Source of the DNA: Laburnicola sp. R22_1
Lineage: Eukaryota > Ascomycota > Dothideomycetes > Pleosporales > Didymosphaeriaceae
DNA: 64,000 bases
Direction of reading: 5' to 3'
Assembly (NCBI GenBank): GCA_014281115.1
Contig: JACONQ010000019.1
Coordinates: 930,001 to 994,000, forward strand
Positions within the stretch are counted from its first letter, which is position 1. Each line of letters opens with the position of its first letter. The notes below the pieces were generated by a model. That model saw only the letters and a list, made by a program, of their open reading frames with translations. It was not told where the DNA came from and did no database searches. The position numbers were made by a program, and so were the translations under genes. This document shows, piece after piece, positions 1 through 14,264 of the stretch.

Positions 1-2988
<2,988 letters not shown>

Positions 2989-3542
2989 GCTGGGCTGAGT
3001 CGTAGGTGGTTGAATGAGTCAACATGGGCGTTGTTGACGTAGGGAGACAGGCAGCCGGAGCTGCCGCCCTTCACACTGCAGACATGGTGCTTTTCACTCG
3101 ATGCAGGCTGCGCTGTTATGGAAAGATGACACTGGAGTTGGTCGACGACTCTTCGCGCCAACTCATAGAAGTAGCGGTGGCCACCCCACAATGCGGCATG
3201 TACGCCTTGCTGCTCTGGGCCTAGCGCACCGGACGCGACTTCCATACTCGAGCGGGTACACAAGACACATAACAAACGGGCTGCGCGCTTGCTCTCCCAC
3301 ACCCGATCGTCAGTGAGGCAGAACACGCATCGTGTCGTCCATGGAAGCCTGCATCATCCCTCACGCGTCAGACCCAGCATTCCGGTGACCTGAGCACCCG
3401 CCACCGTTCGCTTTGGATCGTAAACAAGCCGCCAAACAAACCCACCATCGCATATCGCGCAGTCCTCGCGGTTGTTTACAGGCGGTTACAGTCTTAGGGG
3501 GCTCAGTCTATCCTCTAGGACCGTATTTACGAGCTGGTAGCC
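2989..3542. promoter_or_regulatory. Divergent intergenic region, GCN2 / Cut12
   Basis: About 550 bp between the start codons of two oppositely transcribed genes. Small ORFs on both strands show no protein family. No TATA box stands out; it presumably holds both promoters. Confidence 0.5.
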
Positions 3543-5491
3543 ATGTTTTCGTGGATTACCGGCCCGCGGATTACCAATGCGATCGAGGACCTGCAGCCAG
3601 GTAAGTCCCCCAACGTCCACTACGTCCTAAAGCTGATTGCATAGACCACGGACACGAAAGCACCTTCATCGACGCCCCCGAAACGCCCGCGCATCAATTC
3701 GCCGTGAAAGCCTTCAAGCACGCCCTGTTCGGGACACCAGCCGCGGAAGACGCGAACAATGCGGGTAGAAGGTTAACCAAGAAGCAGTCGCCGGATCTTA
3801 ACAGCCCGAAAGCACTCACATTCACCGTCCCCAAAGATGGCGCGCCGCCTCTGTCACCTTCGAAACAGCCTGGAGGTATACTGATGACCCCCGGGACTGC
3901 GAACAAGGGACGCAAATCGGTCTCCTTCCCCGCACATTTGCTTGACAACGAGGGAAAGCGAGTCAACGCGAGTCGTAGCGGTATACCAAGTGATTGTCCT
4001 GGAAAGTTCCCAAGCCCATGGACACCGGGTACGGAGCTGAAGACAAACGCCGATAGCGAGCAGAAGCCGCGCACGAAACTTACAGCTGCACTTATGGATG
4101 CACGGACAACGAAGCAGCCGAGGTCTGGACAGAAGCCCAAAGCTAGAGATGACAGCGATATTACCATGGATCTCGGCGCGCCACGATCTGAGTCAGGCAA
4201 ATACTGGAAAGAGCAATACGACGACTACAGAGAGAGGAGCGAGAAGGAAGTGAAGAAGCTAATCGCGAAACAACAACTAGCTAGGAACTACGCACAAAAG
4301 AAAGATGGCGAGGTTACGGAGTTAGTTACCAAGCTTGAGCAAGAGCGCAAGCGATACCGGCGACGCGAACTGGAGCTGGAGCAGCAGAACAAGGACTTCC
4401 AGGAGCGGCTGCGCCAGGCCATGGGCGAAAAGCTTTCTGCGGGAATCGAGATTACAGCGCTACAGAATCGCATTGCCACACTGGAGAAATCGATGGCTGC
4501 GACGTCTGACTTGCAAGAGAGCAAGTCCTCATCCTTTCAGATTTTTGAGGACTCTAGCAAGAACGCGGACCTGTCACAAGCCCAGCAGGACAGGGTAGTT
4601 GATGCTTCATATCTGTCCCAGAAAGTCCGTGTTCCCTCAATCGGCAAAGAGAACTCTCCACCAAAGCCCCGGCATGTCCGACGTCAAACAATGCCAGAAC
4701 CGTCTTCCCTTCCGCAAGTCTCGCGTTCGGCCACCCCAAGGCTCGGTGTAGAAGCCGGCCATGTCTCTAAAATACTGGCCAGGTCTCCGCGTCTTCCTGC
4801 CCGTGAATCTGAGCCTGCGGTAAAGCCAACAGCGATCCCACCACCGTCGGAACAGGTCTCGAATTCGGTCCTTAGTGACCGCAAAACAGAGACGAGCCAG
4901 CAGAATTTGCAGCTGAAGTCTCCTGCCCTGAATGCGCCGTCCAGCCCGCTTCCACAACCTTCGCCGGATCCGTGGATGGTTGATGCGAACGAGAGCTCGC
5001 TTGGCCAAATAGATAAGATGGGTCTCCCGATTGCCGGCGGTGGAGGCTTTTACTCCAGGCCAGTAAGACCTACTAAAACTCGCCGCCACGGTGCTTCCAA
5101 ATCCATCTCTCAGGCTCCGAAGACAGAGCGTGCGAGGCCGGGCATCCAACGTGATGACCCTCCTCTTCCTGTCCCCAAAGCAGAGCCAGCTGTTGCCAGT
5201 AATCGTGGGTCTCAGAAGACAGCGCCCGTCAGATTGGATATGCAAACTACACAAGTCGCCACCGAGGCCATAAAGGGACCGTCTTCCAACACAGCAGCGA
5301 ACGTGGGCGGTGTCAAGTCATCAAATATTTCACCGACGGATCCGCGATTCGACGTCTCCAGGATCACGACACATCATGCTGAAGGCTTTTCGCAAATCAA
5401 GCAGGAGCGCGTCCAGCTGCCTGTTGATCGAAAAGAGGAAGCGAAGAGAAGACTGGAAGCGAGGAAGCAAAAGAAGCTGCTGGCCGGATGA
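3543..5491 (+). CDS. Spindle pole body-associated protein Cut12 homologue
   Basis: Exons 3543-3600 and 3645-5491, joined across a 44 nt GTAAGT..ATAG intron, give a protein of about 634 residues. The first exon supplies a start (MFSWITGPRITNAIE) that the main open frame lacks; the join restores an Asp codon and runs into the long frame. The N-terminal half contains the block I associate with fungal Cut12-type proteins: an AFKHALFGTP motif, a KSVSFP motif, then a strong coiled coil rich in Glu, Lys and Arg (about residues 195-300). The C-terminal half is low-complexity, Pro/Ser-rich and basic, ending in a KRRLEARKQKK tail. Cut12 in fission yeast sits at the spindle pole body and promotes Polo kinase activation and bipolar spindle formation. 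Its 3' end faces that of peptidyl-tRNA hydrolase. The family call rests on the N-terminal motifs plus coiled coil; the tail is unconserved. Confidence 0.8.
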
Positions 5492-5882
5492 CCTCTACCG
5501 GGTCGCCAAACTCTTCTATATTTTTATCTGGTTCTGGCTTATGGTTACTAGTAGGCATACTTTAACTGGAGCAGGTGGTTAGGGTGGCGCACCTGGTCCT
5601 GTGTCATGGAATCACGGGACGGCCGCTGCTTCGGCATATCATGGCTGCGGTTTTTGGGACCATTACGTGATACCTTAGTGTATGAACACATTCGATTATT
5701 TTTAACCTTGTTGAACTATTCCGACAAATCTATATCTTTGTACAGGCTCTTAAGCTGGGTATCAGAGAGGGCGGATCATCGCGTCCACCATGTTGTACAA
5801 CATCGACAATGCGCTATGCGAAACGCCAAGTATGCGAAATGACTCTCTCGATCTTACAATTCCGTTCCATATCCCATCCTCG
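5492..5882. other. Convergent 3' region between Cut12 and Pth genes
   Basis: 391 bp between two stop codons on opposite strands. No coding family is visible; it presumably holds both 3' UTRs. Confidence 0.5.
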
Positions 5883-6878
5883 CTACCTCTTCCCCTCACC
5901 AATCTCCCGCAGCGCTGCAACCACAGCCGAGCTCGCCTTATCCATCGCCCGCGCCTCAGCCCCATTCATCTTCTTCAGCACATACCTAGCCACCACATCC
6001 GGCTCCCTACTCTCCGGCCGTCCAATGCCCACTCCTATCCGCCACCACTTAGTATTCCCCAGGCTCGCCTGACAGCTCTTCAACCCATTATGTCCTTTTG
6101 CGCTCGCGCCCCCATCCTTAATTGTAACCTTCCCCAGCGCACTCTCCAGCTCATCATGCACGACCACCAACCGCGCCTCCGACCCTTCCCCTCTAACCTT
6201 CGAACTAAACTCCCCCCACGCTTTCTTGACGCCCTTGCCGCTCACATTCATCAGCGACGTCGACTGCCAAAACGTCCAGTCGTCCTCTTCAGGCGGGCCA
6301 TTCGGCGTCTCCTTGGTGAAGCCCCGGAAAAGGCCAAACGAGTACGTTGTGTTGTCTGGGCGGGAAACGAGGCCTGACAGCCCCTTGGTGAAGGGCTGGT
6401 AGTTTTTCCTCGTCGCGATGTTTGTGAGGATGGTGTGGCCGGCGGAGTGGAGCGTGTGCGCGTAGGCGGAGCCTGGGTTGCCGATGGAGCAGATTAGGAG
6501 AGGGTAGACTTTTTGTGCGGCGTGGGTTCCGGGGGGCATTGGGGTGGGAGCGGGGAGGAGGGATAGCGCGGGGAGAGTGCGTTGTTGTTGGGAGTTGGGT
6601 TTGCGCCGGGGGTTGTTGGGTGGTGGTGTGCGCTTTTGGAGCTCGGCGTCGCTTTCGGGCGGGGTGAGGAGGGAGGCGGTGCGGGTTTGCTTTTTTTGTT
6701 TTCGGGCGTGTTTTCGGGAGATGGGGAGGGTGGCCTCGAGGATTTCGTCGTCGTCGTTGTTGTTGTGGGTAGCTTGCGCATCGACGGTTTTTGACGGGTG
6801 ATCGGATGGGATCGGCGCTAGGATCGGGTCCGGGCTCATGGTTTTCACGTGCGCACGTGCCGTCGCGTTTGCGCTCAT
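5883..6878 (-). CDS. Peptidyl-tRNA hydrolase, Pth1 family
   Basis: Hydrolyses the ester bond of peptidyl-tRNAs released from stalled ribosomes, recycling tRNA. Single exon, 331 residues from the ATG at 6878; the frame is open further upstream (to 7040), but this ATG lies just before the Met-Ser-Ala start of a coherent protein. The first ~145 residues are a polar Pro/Gln/Lys extension, possibly for organelle targeting. The catalytic domain carries every family motif: SIGNPG, the TLHSAGH histidine (equivalent to His20 of the E. coli enzyme), LMNVSGK (the Asn68 position), VVHDELE (Asp93) and GHNGLKS (Asn114). All catalytic residues are present, so the enzyme should be active. Confidence 0.93.
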   Translation of the reverse strand: MSANATARAHVKTMSPDPILAPIPSDHPSKTVDAQATHNNNDDDEILEATLPISRKHARKQKKQTRTASLLTPPESDAELQKRTPPPNNPRRKPNSQQQRTLPALSLLPAPTPMPPGTHAAQKVYPLLICSIGNPGSAYAHTLHSAGHTILTNIATRKNYQPFTKGLSGLVSRPDNTTYSFGLFRGFTKETPNGPPEEDDWTFWQSTSLMNVSGKGVKKAWGEFSSKVRGEGSEARLVVVHDELESALGKVTIKDGGASAKGHNGLKSCQASLGNTKWWRIGVGIGRPESREPDVVARYVLKKMNGAEARAMDKASSAVVAALREIGEGKR

Positions 6879-7906
6879 TTTGAGGGTTGGATTTTGGATT
6901 TGCGATTTTTTTTTTGAAGGATGTGATGATGGGCGAGGTGGCGCGTTATATACTATGCAGTGGTTTCTGTTCGTGGTTTGATGGCGCATTGTTCTGTGGT
7001 CAGGATGGCATTGTGAACCACGGTGAGGGTACAGCCACATGAAGAGTCATCGAGGATTTGTAAGGGCGGTGGGGCATTTGTCGGGCGGATGCGCCCTTTT
7101 TTGGGAACATGGGAGGCAGAGAGTGTTCATGACTGCTGCGGATATCTTTAGGGCTGCTAATATTGGATTCACCCAGGGCAGGCGCTGCACGTTGTGAAAG
7201 ACGATCCATGGATCCGGTAGATCTCTTAGCGTGCATCGCTTAGGAACCGCGGCCTTCAAAGCGCGGCAAAGGAAGCCTTCTCTACGACTTCGCAAGACTG
7301 GACTTGGCAGTCATATCTGACTATTACGATGTTGAATATCAAACTCCTTGATGCAGTTTTTAACAAACAGCATCGACACCCCCACGCACGCCTCAAGTGC
7401 TTGGGCGACTCCCGCCAGAAATTCGTTGTCTGATCTATCCTGATACTGCACAGGCCGCAATGGGATGCTACGATAGGACACGCCTGTATAGCAGCGCACA
7501 TTTATTCTCGCCAAGAACAGTTTGGAGGGTGTTTAGCAGAGATGACCGGCAAAGGTTGGAGAAACTCGAATCGACACTTCCTCCATCCTATGTCCGTTGT
7601 TCACATTCCCGAATTCAGGTACACGATAAAGGCAGGTATTGTTTATATTAATCAAAAATGAGTAGCAACAAAGTGACGTAGCACTAGCCTCTAGGGAAAG
7701 ACTGACTCTCAAAACTGGTTGAAAAAGACGTCGAACAAGAATCGAATCAAATCAAACCCTCCGTCCTTTCTCTCCCAATTCCACGCCTACTCTTCGGAAC
7801 GATCGACACGACAACCACCCCAGGCTTTTCATTTGGCACGTCGAATACCCTGCGTCTCCACTGACATGTCTTCACCGGCAAGACAATACAGGCATGTTCC
7901 CACATC
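6879..7906. other. Intergenic region with a dispersed repeat copy
   Basis: About 1 kb without a supported gene. A plus-strand frame near 7397 begins like a fungal LPPEIR..IY leader but does not develop into a recognisable protein. Positions 7178-7256 match a second copy at 9947-10013 (separate entry). Confidence 0.4.
7178..7256 (+). repeat. Dispersed ~70 bp repeat, copy A
   Basis: Shares with copy B (9947-10013) the blocks GCTGCACGTTGTGAAAGACG, AGATCTCTT, GCGTGCATC and AGGAACCGCGGCCT in the same order and orientation, with small indels between. The origin is unknown; most likely a fragment of an old transposable element or duplicated gene. Confidence 0.8.
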
Positions 7907-8372
7907 CTAGTGGCAGAGCACTTTGATAGTATGATACTGGACCGTATCATAGCATTGTCCAACGTGGATCTGAATTTTTCCAGATGCAGGCGAGCAGCCC
8001 AAGCCCTTGTAAATGAAAGCTATACGGTCCCAGTCAGCGCACAGCTTACTCTGATGCAAACGCAGGTGTCCAAGTTTCAACAACCCAAGAGAGAAGACTG
8101 GAGAACGTACCACGGCAGGTGTCTGCGAACCACCAAACCTTCATGCCTCTTCCAGGAAGCACGTGGCAGCCATCGTCGGGGTTGTGGTGGTCGTGCTGAC
8201 CACCGCAGCAGCTCCTGTCGGTGTACGTTCCAAAGGCGATTGCTGGGTTTTCGGTGGCGGCAGCGAGCGTAATGGCGTCGGTGTTGACTTTTTCGGAGAC
8301 GAGGGGAGTAGCGGAGCCGGTAGAGAGGAGGAGGGATGCAGCCAGGAAGGCGAGGATAGAGTTGTAGAGCAT
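7907..8372 (-). CDS. Small secreted cysteine-rich protein (candidate effector)
   Basis: Two exons, 8372-8111 and 8019-7907, around a 91 nt intron (GTACGT donor, GCTGAC branch-like site, TATAG acceptor), give 124 residues. Splicing here removes a frame that would otherwise end at 8046 and exposes a second exon with three further cysteines. The N-terminus is a clear signal peptide (residues 1 to about 21, hydrophobic core LAFLAASLLL, then SATP). The mature part contains a CC pair followed by GGQHDHHNPDDGC, then DTCR and four more single cysteines near IYKGLGC, VGQC and the C-terminal LCH. I recognise no family. Size, signal peptide and cysteine content fit fungal secreted effectors or antimicrobial-like proteins, but that is inference. 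A TATA-like TATTTATAAGG lies about 85 bp upstream of the ATG. The gene sits between two copies of a short repeat. Confidence 0.72.
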
Positions 8373-8451
8373 GGTGAAGGTAAGTTGTTGGATGTTGATT
8401 GCACTGTATGTGGTTGGTTATGGTGATGAAGTGAAAAGGTGGGCGTAAACG

Positions 8452-8466
8452 ACCCTTATAAATACT
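8452..8466 (-). promoter_or_regulatory. TATA-like element of the secreted-protein gene
   Basis: On the minus strand a TATTTATAAGG-type sequence lies roughly 85 bp before the start codon at 8372, a plausible core promoter distance for a fungal gene with a short 5' UTR. Confidence 0.4.
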
Positions 8467-9350
8467 TGGTGGATCCCTGCTTTAGCTCCAGTAACTCATC
8501 CGCTTGTCTTTGATTCATAACCTCACGGTACTCCAGTTCGATTGTCTGCGTGATATTCTACGAGTGGTTGAGAAGGACCGTCGCAAGACATGTAGCGGCA
8601 AGGCTCTGTTCAACAAGAATTTGGACTTGAGCTACGGGCTCTCTGCGTCGGTGATACCGTAGTGACTTACCACATAGGCAAATGACCTGACCTGCTGGCA
8701 GTGGGTAATCTGAGCAATGTAACCAAGACCAACAGTCGCGACAGCGAAGACAGAAACTGCAGGGGAAGAGATCAGTGTGACTGCGTTCTAGACCAAGAGA
8801 CCGAGTAATCACCTTCGCTGTTGACCGCTATTAAATGACCGTCATCGTGGGAGATTCTAACCTAGTTCGAGCCCTCACAATACACAGAGAGGCTGTTGAC
8901 CGCTATATGCATATGATTTTGAACTGACATCTGGAGTAGCCTGGGCCATCTGAGAAATCAAAAATATCGCGGTACGACCTCACAATAATTCATTCAAGTC
9001 CTGTATAACCGAGTGATTTGGTCTCGTCGATCCTCGAATGGATACTTGCTCGAAGAAGAGTGTGGTTGCATCGTTCCGCAAACTCAGGTCTACCTAAGGT
9101 AGCTTGTTGTACTACAATCATCAGCCCACCTCTACAATCTGATCAAAGTGCAATGATATCAGCTCATGAATCTCACTGAGGGTCCGCGCGCGCTGCTGTC
9201 ATCAGTCCGCTTTTTGTGTTTGTGCAGGAGGTTGCGTATAGGGTCTTCAGCTTCAAGGGTTGTTTATGTACTCGGTATATAGCTTAAAAAGGACTAGCTA
9301 CTTCGAGCAGCAGAAGCTTACCGTCGTTCAGGCGTACGGTCAAGGTATAG

Positions 9351-9741
9351 TGTGAACCATCGAAGTATTCAGCTCCACCACGAGCGTGGGAGAAGGAACC
9401 ATCACCGCCTCTGTGAGAGTCTTAAATCCGTGGGAGCTCGAAGACGCGCTACGCGACGAAGAAACTCCCCGACTACGAAGCTGACGCAGCGCCTGTCTAC
9501 GATGGCAGCTTGTTCGGCGAACCACTCATCACGTATCACCGGCGATAGTATGATCGTAAGATACAGATACTGAGGGTGTTCGGCGCAAGTGCCGCATCGT
9601 CGTATCGGCCAGGGGTTACAACGAACAGCTTCCGGGTGTTTTCAAGAAGCTTAACAAGAATAAGGCGTTACGCAAGCGCAATAAGCTCAATGATCTACAC
9701 CCGGCCTTGGAGCCGTTGAACCTTAATGAATTCATGACATG
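9351..9741 (+). pseudogene. Possible decayed protein-coding remnant
   Basis: Readable phrases follow each other in different plus frames: IEVFSSTTSVGEGTITASV and NPWELEDALRDEE, then DYEADAAPVYDGSLFGEPL, then a basic run RRKCRIVVSARGYNEQLP with FKKLNKNKALRKRNKL ending at a TGA near 9741. Composition and the succession suggest a gene broken by at least two frameshifts rather than chance, but I recognise no family. Confidence 0.3.
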
Positions 9742-9946
9742 ATGACAGCGGACCGGGCTGTTTGCCTCGGTGGTTGGTCACGCGTAGCAGTGAGCTTTGC
9801 CGTGACAAATGCTCGCGAGGGTCTTCTTGACTGGGGCCACATTCTTCGAGGATGCTGTACCCTGGCTTGCGGAACCGTCTCGGCTGTGACGAGAGATTAA
9901 CGCCAACCGTTCTGTTCTTCCGTGCGAAGGGTGAGACTCTCAGGAC

Positions 9947-10013
9947 ACGCTGCACGTTGTGAAAGACGATCTGTCAGATCTCTTGGCGTGCATCATGGCT
10001 CAGGAACCGCGGC
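9947..10013 (+). repeat. Dispersed ~70 bp repeat, copy B
   Basis: Direct-orientation partner of 7178-7256; the two bracket the secreted-protein gene and the decayed remnant. Confidence 0.8.
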
Positions 10014-10150
10014 CTGGACGCCACTTCTTGGGTCTCGAAATCTCACAACAGCTGGCCCTGTACTACCATCACGCCTCTCCAGAAACCCTGAATTTACAGT
10101 ATACCTTTCTATCACCGAAGTCCTATTAGCAACTCGTTCGCGATCACACC

Positions 10151-11427
10151 ATGGCGGAGAGACCTTCAACGCCGCCACGCGCCTTGCGCTCGGCGGGCCA
10201 GCTACCGCCGAATCCGCTGACTCCAGAGCAAGTCCGGAGAATGGTACGACGCACCAGGACTTTCACCGAGCTATCATGCTAATCTTCCACGTGTAGGAAG
10301 AAGCCCGCCTCAAAGCCAAAGCCGCAGCGCAACAAGCGCAAGCCTCGAGGCCTCCCCGACCATCCGTCGCAGGCACAAAGCGCGCCTATTCCGCGATCAA
10401 CCCTTCGAATACGCCTGCACAATTGCGCGATGCGAACGCGGCCTCATCGGCAAAGCGCGACCAGAATGGCTTCATCCCGCCGCCCGCGAACGACCTCATA
10501 CAGCCGGCGAAGAACTTCGGCCGCTCGGAATATATCGAATATGATTTCAGTAAGATGACGGACACGAAAGGCGGGTTTCTGAGCACAGTCGACGACCCAC
10601 ACAACCGCGCGATGTGGACTGGGAAAGGCAAAGAGGAGGAGAAGCCGGCGAACATGACGTTTGCCGAGTGGGAACGGGAGCGCATCAGGAGGAAGCTGAG
10701 AGAAAGCCGGACTGGGATATTCGAACCTGGTATCTCTATCTTGAACCAAGTAGACGGACGAGACGAGGAAGAGGCCGCCTTACTACAAGCCGCCGAGGAG
10801 GACGGCCCCGAATACAAGGGTAAATACGGCGACGGTAAGCGCGACGTGAAGGGCAAATGCCGCGAATGCAACTCTCTCGAAATCGACTGGAAGTGGCAGG
10901 ACGTCTTCGACCTCAGCGTTTGCAACGTCTGCAAAGACAAGTATCCCGACAAGTACTCGCTTCTCACCAAAACCGAAGCCCGCGAGGACTACCTCCTCAC
11001 GGATCCGGAACTCAAAGACGAAGACTTGCTCCCGCATCTCGAGCGCCCCAACCCACATAGAACGAACTGGAATAACATGCAGCTTTTTCTACGGCTACAG
11101 GTCGAGCAGTATGCCTTCTCGCCACAGAAGTGGGGCAGCCCAGAGGCGCTAGACGAGGAGTACGCGAAGAGGCAGAAGGTCACGAAGGAGAGGAAGGAAA
11201 AGAAATTCAATAAAAAGTTGGCGGATCTGAAGAAGAGGACGCGGGTGGAGGCGTATAAGCGGGCGAGGGCGGGTGGGGATGGTGATGCGCAGTTTGGACA
11301 GAAGATTAAAGGGTTGGGGGATAGGCATATGCATGAGTGGGGGAGGAGTGTGTTGGATAAGGAGACCGGGTTGTCGAGGAAGAGATGTGAAGAGTGTGGC
11401 ATGGAGGTTGAGGAGTTGGAGTTTTAG
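10151..11427 (+). CDS. rad14: DNA repair protein Rad14 (XPA family)
   Basis: Damage-recognition and scaffold protein of nucleotide excision repair, acting in the nucleus with RPA, TFIIH and Rad1-Rad10. Exons 10151-10243 and 10297-11427 around a 53 nt intron (GTACGA donor, TGCTAAT branch-like site, GTGTAG acceptor) encode 407 residues. The first exon begins MAERPSTPP and joins in phase 0. The middle contains the XPA zinc finger: CREC, then about 19 residues later CNVC, followed by the hallmark KDKYPDKYSLLTKTEAREDY segment and the PHRTNWNNMQLFLR segment. Residues after that are strongly basic. The C-terminus HEWGRSVLDKETGLSRKRCEECG is well ordered. Complete and apparently functional. Confidence 0.95.
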
Positions 11428-11872
11428 TGTCATGGATTGGAGATACCCGTTGTGTGGATCAAATTTTATGCCAAGGGGCTTGCGTTCTTGTCGGCGAGGT
11501 GCGTGATAGTCAGCTTGTGGACTGTAGGATGCTCAACTCACTGCCTACGTCCTTGAAGTCACGTACATTGTTTTATGCAGGTGATCATGGGCTTGGGGAC
11601 TGTCCTTCAGAACTGAAGAATATAATTCACTACAGCCGGAAATGAGCTGCGCTCCGCTGCTTCCGATGACTCCGCGTATGGAAGGCTCTCCTAGCCTCCC
11701 AAGTAAAATCCACCTCGAAACGGTTCATCTTTCTCGGCCACCGGATGATTACTGCCTGGGTGAAGACTTCTTTCCTTGTTTGCGCCAACGAAACGCTTTG
11801 CAAGGGCCAGCACCTCACATCGCTGGTCCACCACGCCCTGTTATTTCCCAATAGACCTAGGTCCTACGGCAA
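11428..11872. other. Convergent intergenic region after Rad14
   Basis: 445 bp between Rad14 and the minus-strand Pro-rich gene. No conserved coding signal is visible. Confidence 0.4.
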
Positions 11873-12790
11873 TCACACTTTTCCATTTCTCATGAATAGG
11901 AGAAGATGGTTCTTGTAGCGCACCGTACGAGTTCGGTCTTTCTCTTCATTTTGCGGCTTCGCTCCTCCCGGCGCATCGACGCTCGTATCCTTCGCCTCGC
12001 CCGGATCTTCGTCAATTCCAGCAAAGTCCTCATCGACAGAACAGATTTCATCTGCAACATCCTTCATTTCCATGTCGAGATTGTTCGTTTGCGGTCTCGC
12101 TCCCCCGCGTATCTGCGGCTCTTGACTGCTGTGCATATCGTCAGAATTGTCACGAGAATATCCACTGGAGCGGAATGGTAGAGTTGCAAAAGACGCCGGT
12201 GGCGGCGGTGCAGGGTCTGCCTGCATTGAACGGGGAGCAGAATTCATTGGGCTTGCATGTGGCGAGGCCCATGTATTCTGCTCGGGGAGAGTATACTGCA
12301 TATTCCGATGCATGGGATAAGAGCCAGGATGTTGACCCGAATAGGGCGCTTGAGCATATTGAGATGCTTGCGGTGGACCTGCAAAGTACGGCTGTGGAGG
12401 ACTGTAATACGGTGGCGGCGGTGGTGCGGCGGCATACTGACTTTGTGGCGCAGGTTGCATGGGCGCGTAGTATTGATATGGCGAGGGATACGGAACCGGT
12501 GCAGGATAGGGTGCTACTCATCGTCAGTTTGGTTTGTACGCGTAACTCTGTCGCGGGTCTGGAGTCACCCTGCGTAGGTGCAGCATAAGTCGGCGGGCCG
12601 ACTGCATTGACGGTGAGATGCCCGCCTTGCATGCCATCTAGAATGATATAGTTAGCTACGAGACCTGAAGGTGCAGCTTTGCGCACTCACAGGGCCTCTG
12701 CTGGTCGTATTGGGTCTGTAGCGGCTGCGGTGGCACGGTGACGTGAATCCAGCCGCTGTAGCCAGACTGGCCGTTGTAGTTGTATGCCAT
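11873..12790 (-). CDS. Pro/Gln/Tyr-rich protein of unknown function
   Basis: Three exons, 12790-12691, 12637-12569 and 12513-11873, with introns of 53 and 55 nt whose joins are in frame (GTGAGT..CTAG and GTGACT..GTAG; the second has a CTGAC branch-like site). They predict 269 residues. The N-terminus MAYNYNGQSGYSGWIHVTVP opens into a low-complexity half rich in Pro, Gln and Tyr (PPPPYYSPPQPYF). The second half is acidic (EICSVDEDFAGIDEDPGE). I recognise no domain. The composition resembles disordered RNA-binding or adaptor proteins. A C-terminal extension by another splice near the GTGCGC at about 11925 cannot be excluded. Confidence 0.6.
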
Positions 12791-13558
12791 CTGCGCTCGC
12801 GGTTGGGATATCTAATAGAGTGTTGGGGTGCACAAGAAGTGGAGTGTCGGAGAGGCCGAGAAACGGGGTGATGACGATGTTGTTGTTGTTCTGCCGGAAA
12901 GGGAAAGCACCACGGCTCATACGCACTTGTGTAGAGTGAACTGACGACCACGACGTGACCCCGCTACCAGGTGCGGCCCGCATTATTCTCAAGAAAAGTA
13001 TTATAATTAATTACAGTCTATATTAACACAAATCTTGAACGAGCAAGTAGCGGAGGATACGCGACGTGCAAGTGACTAAGGCTGTGTTCTATAGCCCAGT
13101 ATGGCTCCCTCTATGGGCAGTGGGAACCTTGATCGATGACTCCAGATCCAGAGCGCATCTAAGGCGGGGCTGAGTCCTGCGAGATGCATGTCGGTTCTTG
13201 AACTGACGAAGTGGGATGTCGTGAACATGATGGTAGCCATACAAGGTGGCAGGTGTTACACCCGAGGTGTGGCGTGGAGCAGGGCAGTGACTGTTCAAAG
13301 ACCATTCGAAGCAAAGGCATGAGTTAGTGTGTGTAGTGACCACTCCACCCCAGATTTCAGGTGAATGCACGGTGCAAACCTTGGCGCCCAGCTGTGGAGG
13401 AAAGCTTGTGTGGCCACACGCAGCATTTGCCCAGGATCATCAAGTAACCATGGGAACTGCGATCCCTTTGCCCGGCATAGGGATGGACGCGATGACGCGA
13501 GCAGACATGACAGCCGTCGAGTACATAAGCGCAATGGCATCCCTGGAAACGTCGTACC
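12791..13558. other. Upstream of the interrupted pectin lyase
   Basis: About 770 bp without an intact gene. Just before 13559 the plus strand in another frame reads GIPGNVVP, resembling the middle-domain motif IPNVxPGT of family-4 lyases, so part of this stretch may be decayed lyase sequence. The rest is unassigned. Confidence 0.35.
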
Positions 13559-14259
13559 TTGCACCGGGAAGGCATCTTTGGCGACTTCGTACACGACGGC
13601 ATTGCTTTTAAAGCCGAGAAGACTACCCACAGTGGTACCTGGGAGTGGAAAGCAGAGTCTTCAGGGACCGAGCTCTGGCGCATAGGTACGCCCGACAAAG
13701 CTGATGGAGAATGGCGTCATGGGCAGGCCAAGCTTGATACGCCTCTCCACCCCGAAGAGTACCGTATTTACTGGGGTGCATACGATTATCTCGAAGACTT
13801 TCCCGATGGCGTTAACTTCCATGTCGAGAAGAGCGATCCTGCGAAAGACTTCAACTACATCCATTGGTCAGTGTTTGGTGGATATTCAAATTCAAAGCGG
13901 CCAGAACAGGTTGCAGGACAAGGAGAGATCAATAACTGGACTATAACATTCGATCTCAAGAAGCACGACTTAGATAAAAAGAAAGAGGCGGTATTCACAG
14001 TTCAGTTGGCGGGAGCAAAGACGGCAGCTGGCAATACGGATACCTTCAACGTCACGCAGCCGTGGAACAATCCGCCACTTGTCGTTGTCGCGAATGGACA
14101 AGAGCTGGAGCCTTGGATTATCCCGTAAGTCTCCTTTAATGCGGCTTGTGAGGACACTGACTTCCTAACCATCTATTCAGCTACAACCAATCATCCTCCT
14201 GCGGCACACGTAGTGCCATTACTTGTCATACGTTGGCGCATAAGTACACTTTTCCAACG

Positions 14260-14264
14260 AAATA
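14260..14264. repeat. Target site duplication, left (AAATA)
   Basis: Five bases immediately before the 5' LTR, repeated exactly at 20199-20203 after the 3' LTR. Confidence 0.95.

Larger units (their letters stand above)
8467..10150. other. Gene-poor stretch with decayed coding traces
   Basis: No intact gene. Between about 9345 and 9740 the plus strand shows coding-like phrases broken by frame changes and stops (see the remnant entry). The rest holds only short unrelated frames on both strands. Confidence 0.4.

Noticed and set aside
7397..7651. Plus-strand frame beginning LGRLPPEIRCLIY, like an F-box or DUF leader
   Set aside because: Only the first few residues fit; no ATG, no continuation and no exon partner.
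13295..13630. Minus-strand frames of about 110 codons upstream of the lyase
   Set aside because: No family, signal peptide or splice support; they overlap the start of clear lyase coding sequence.
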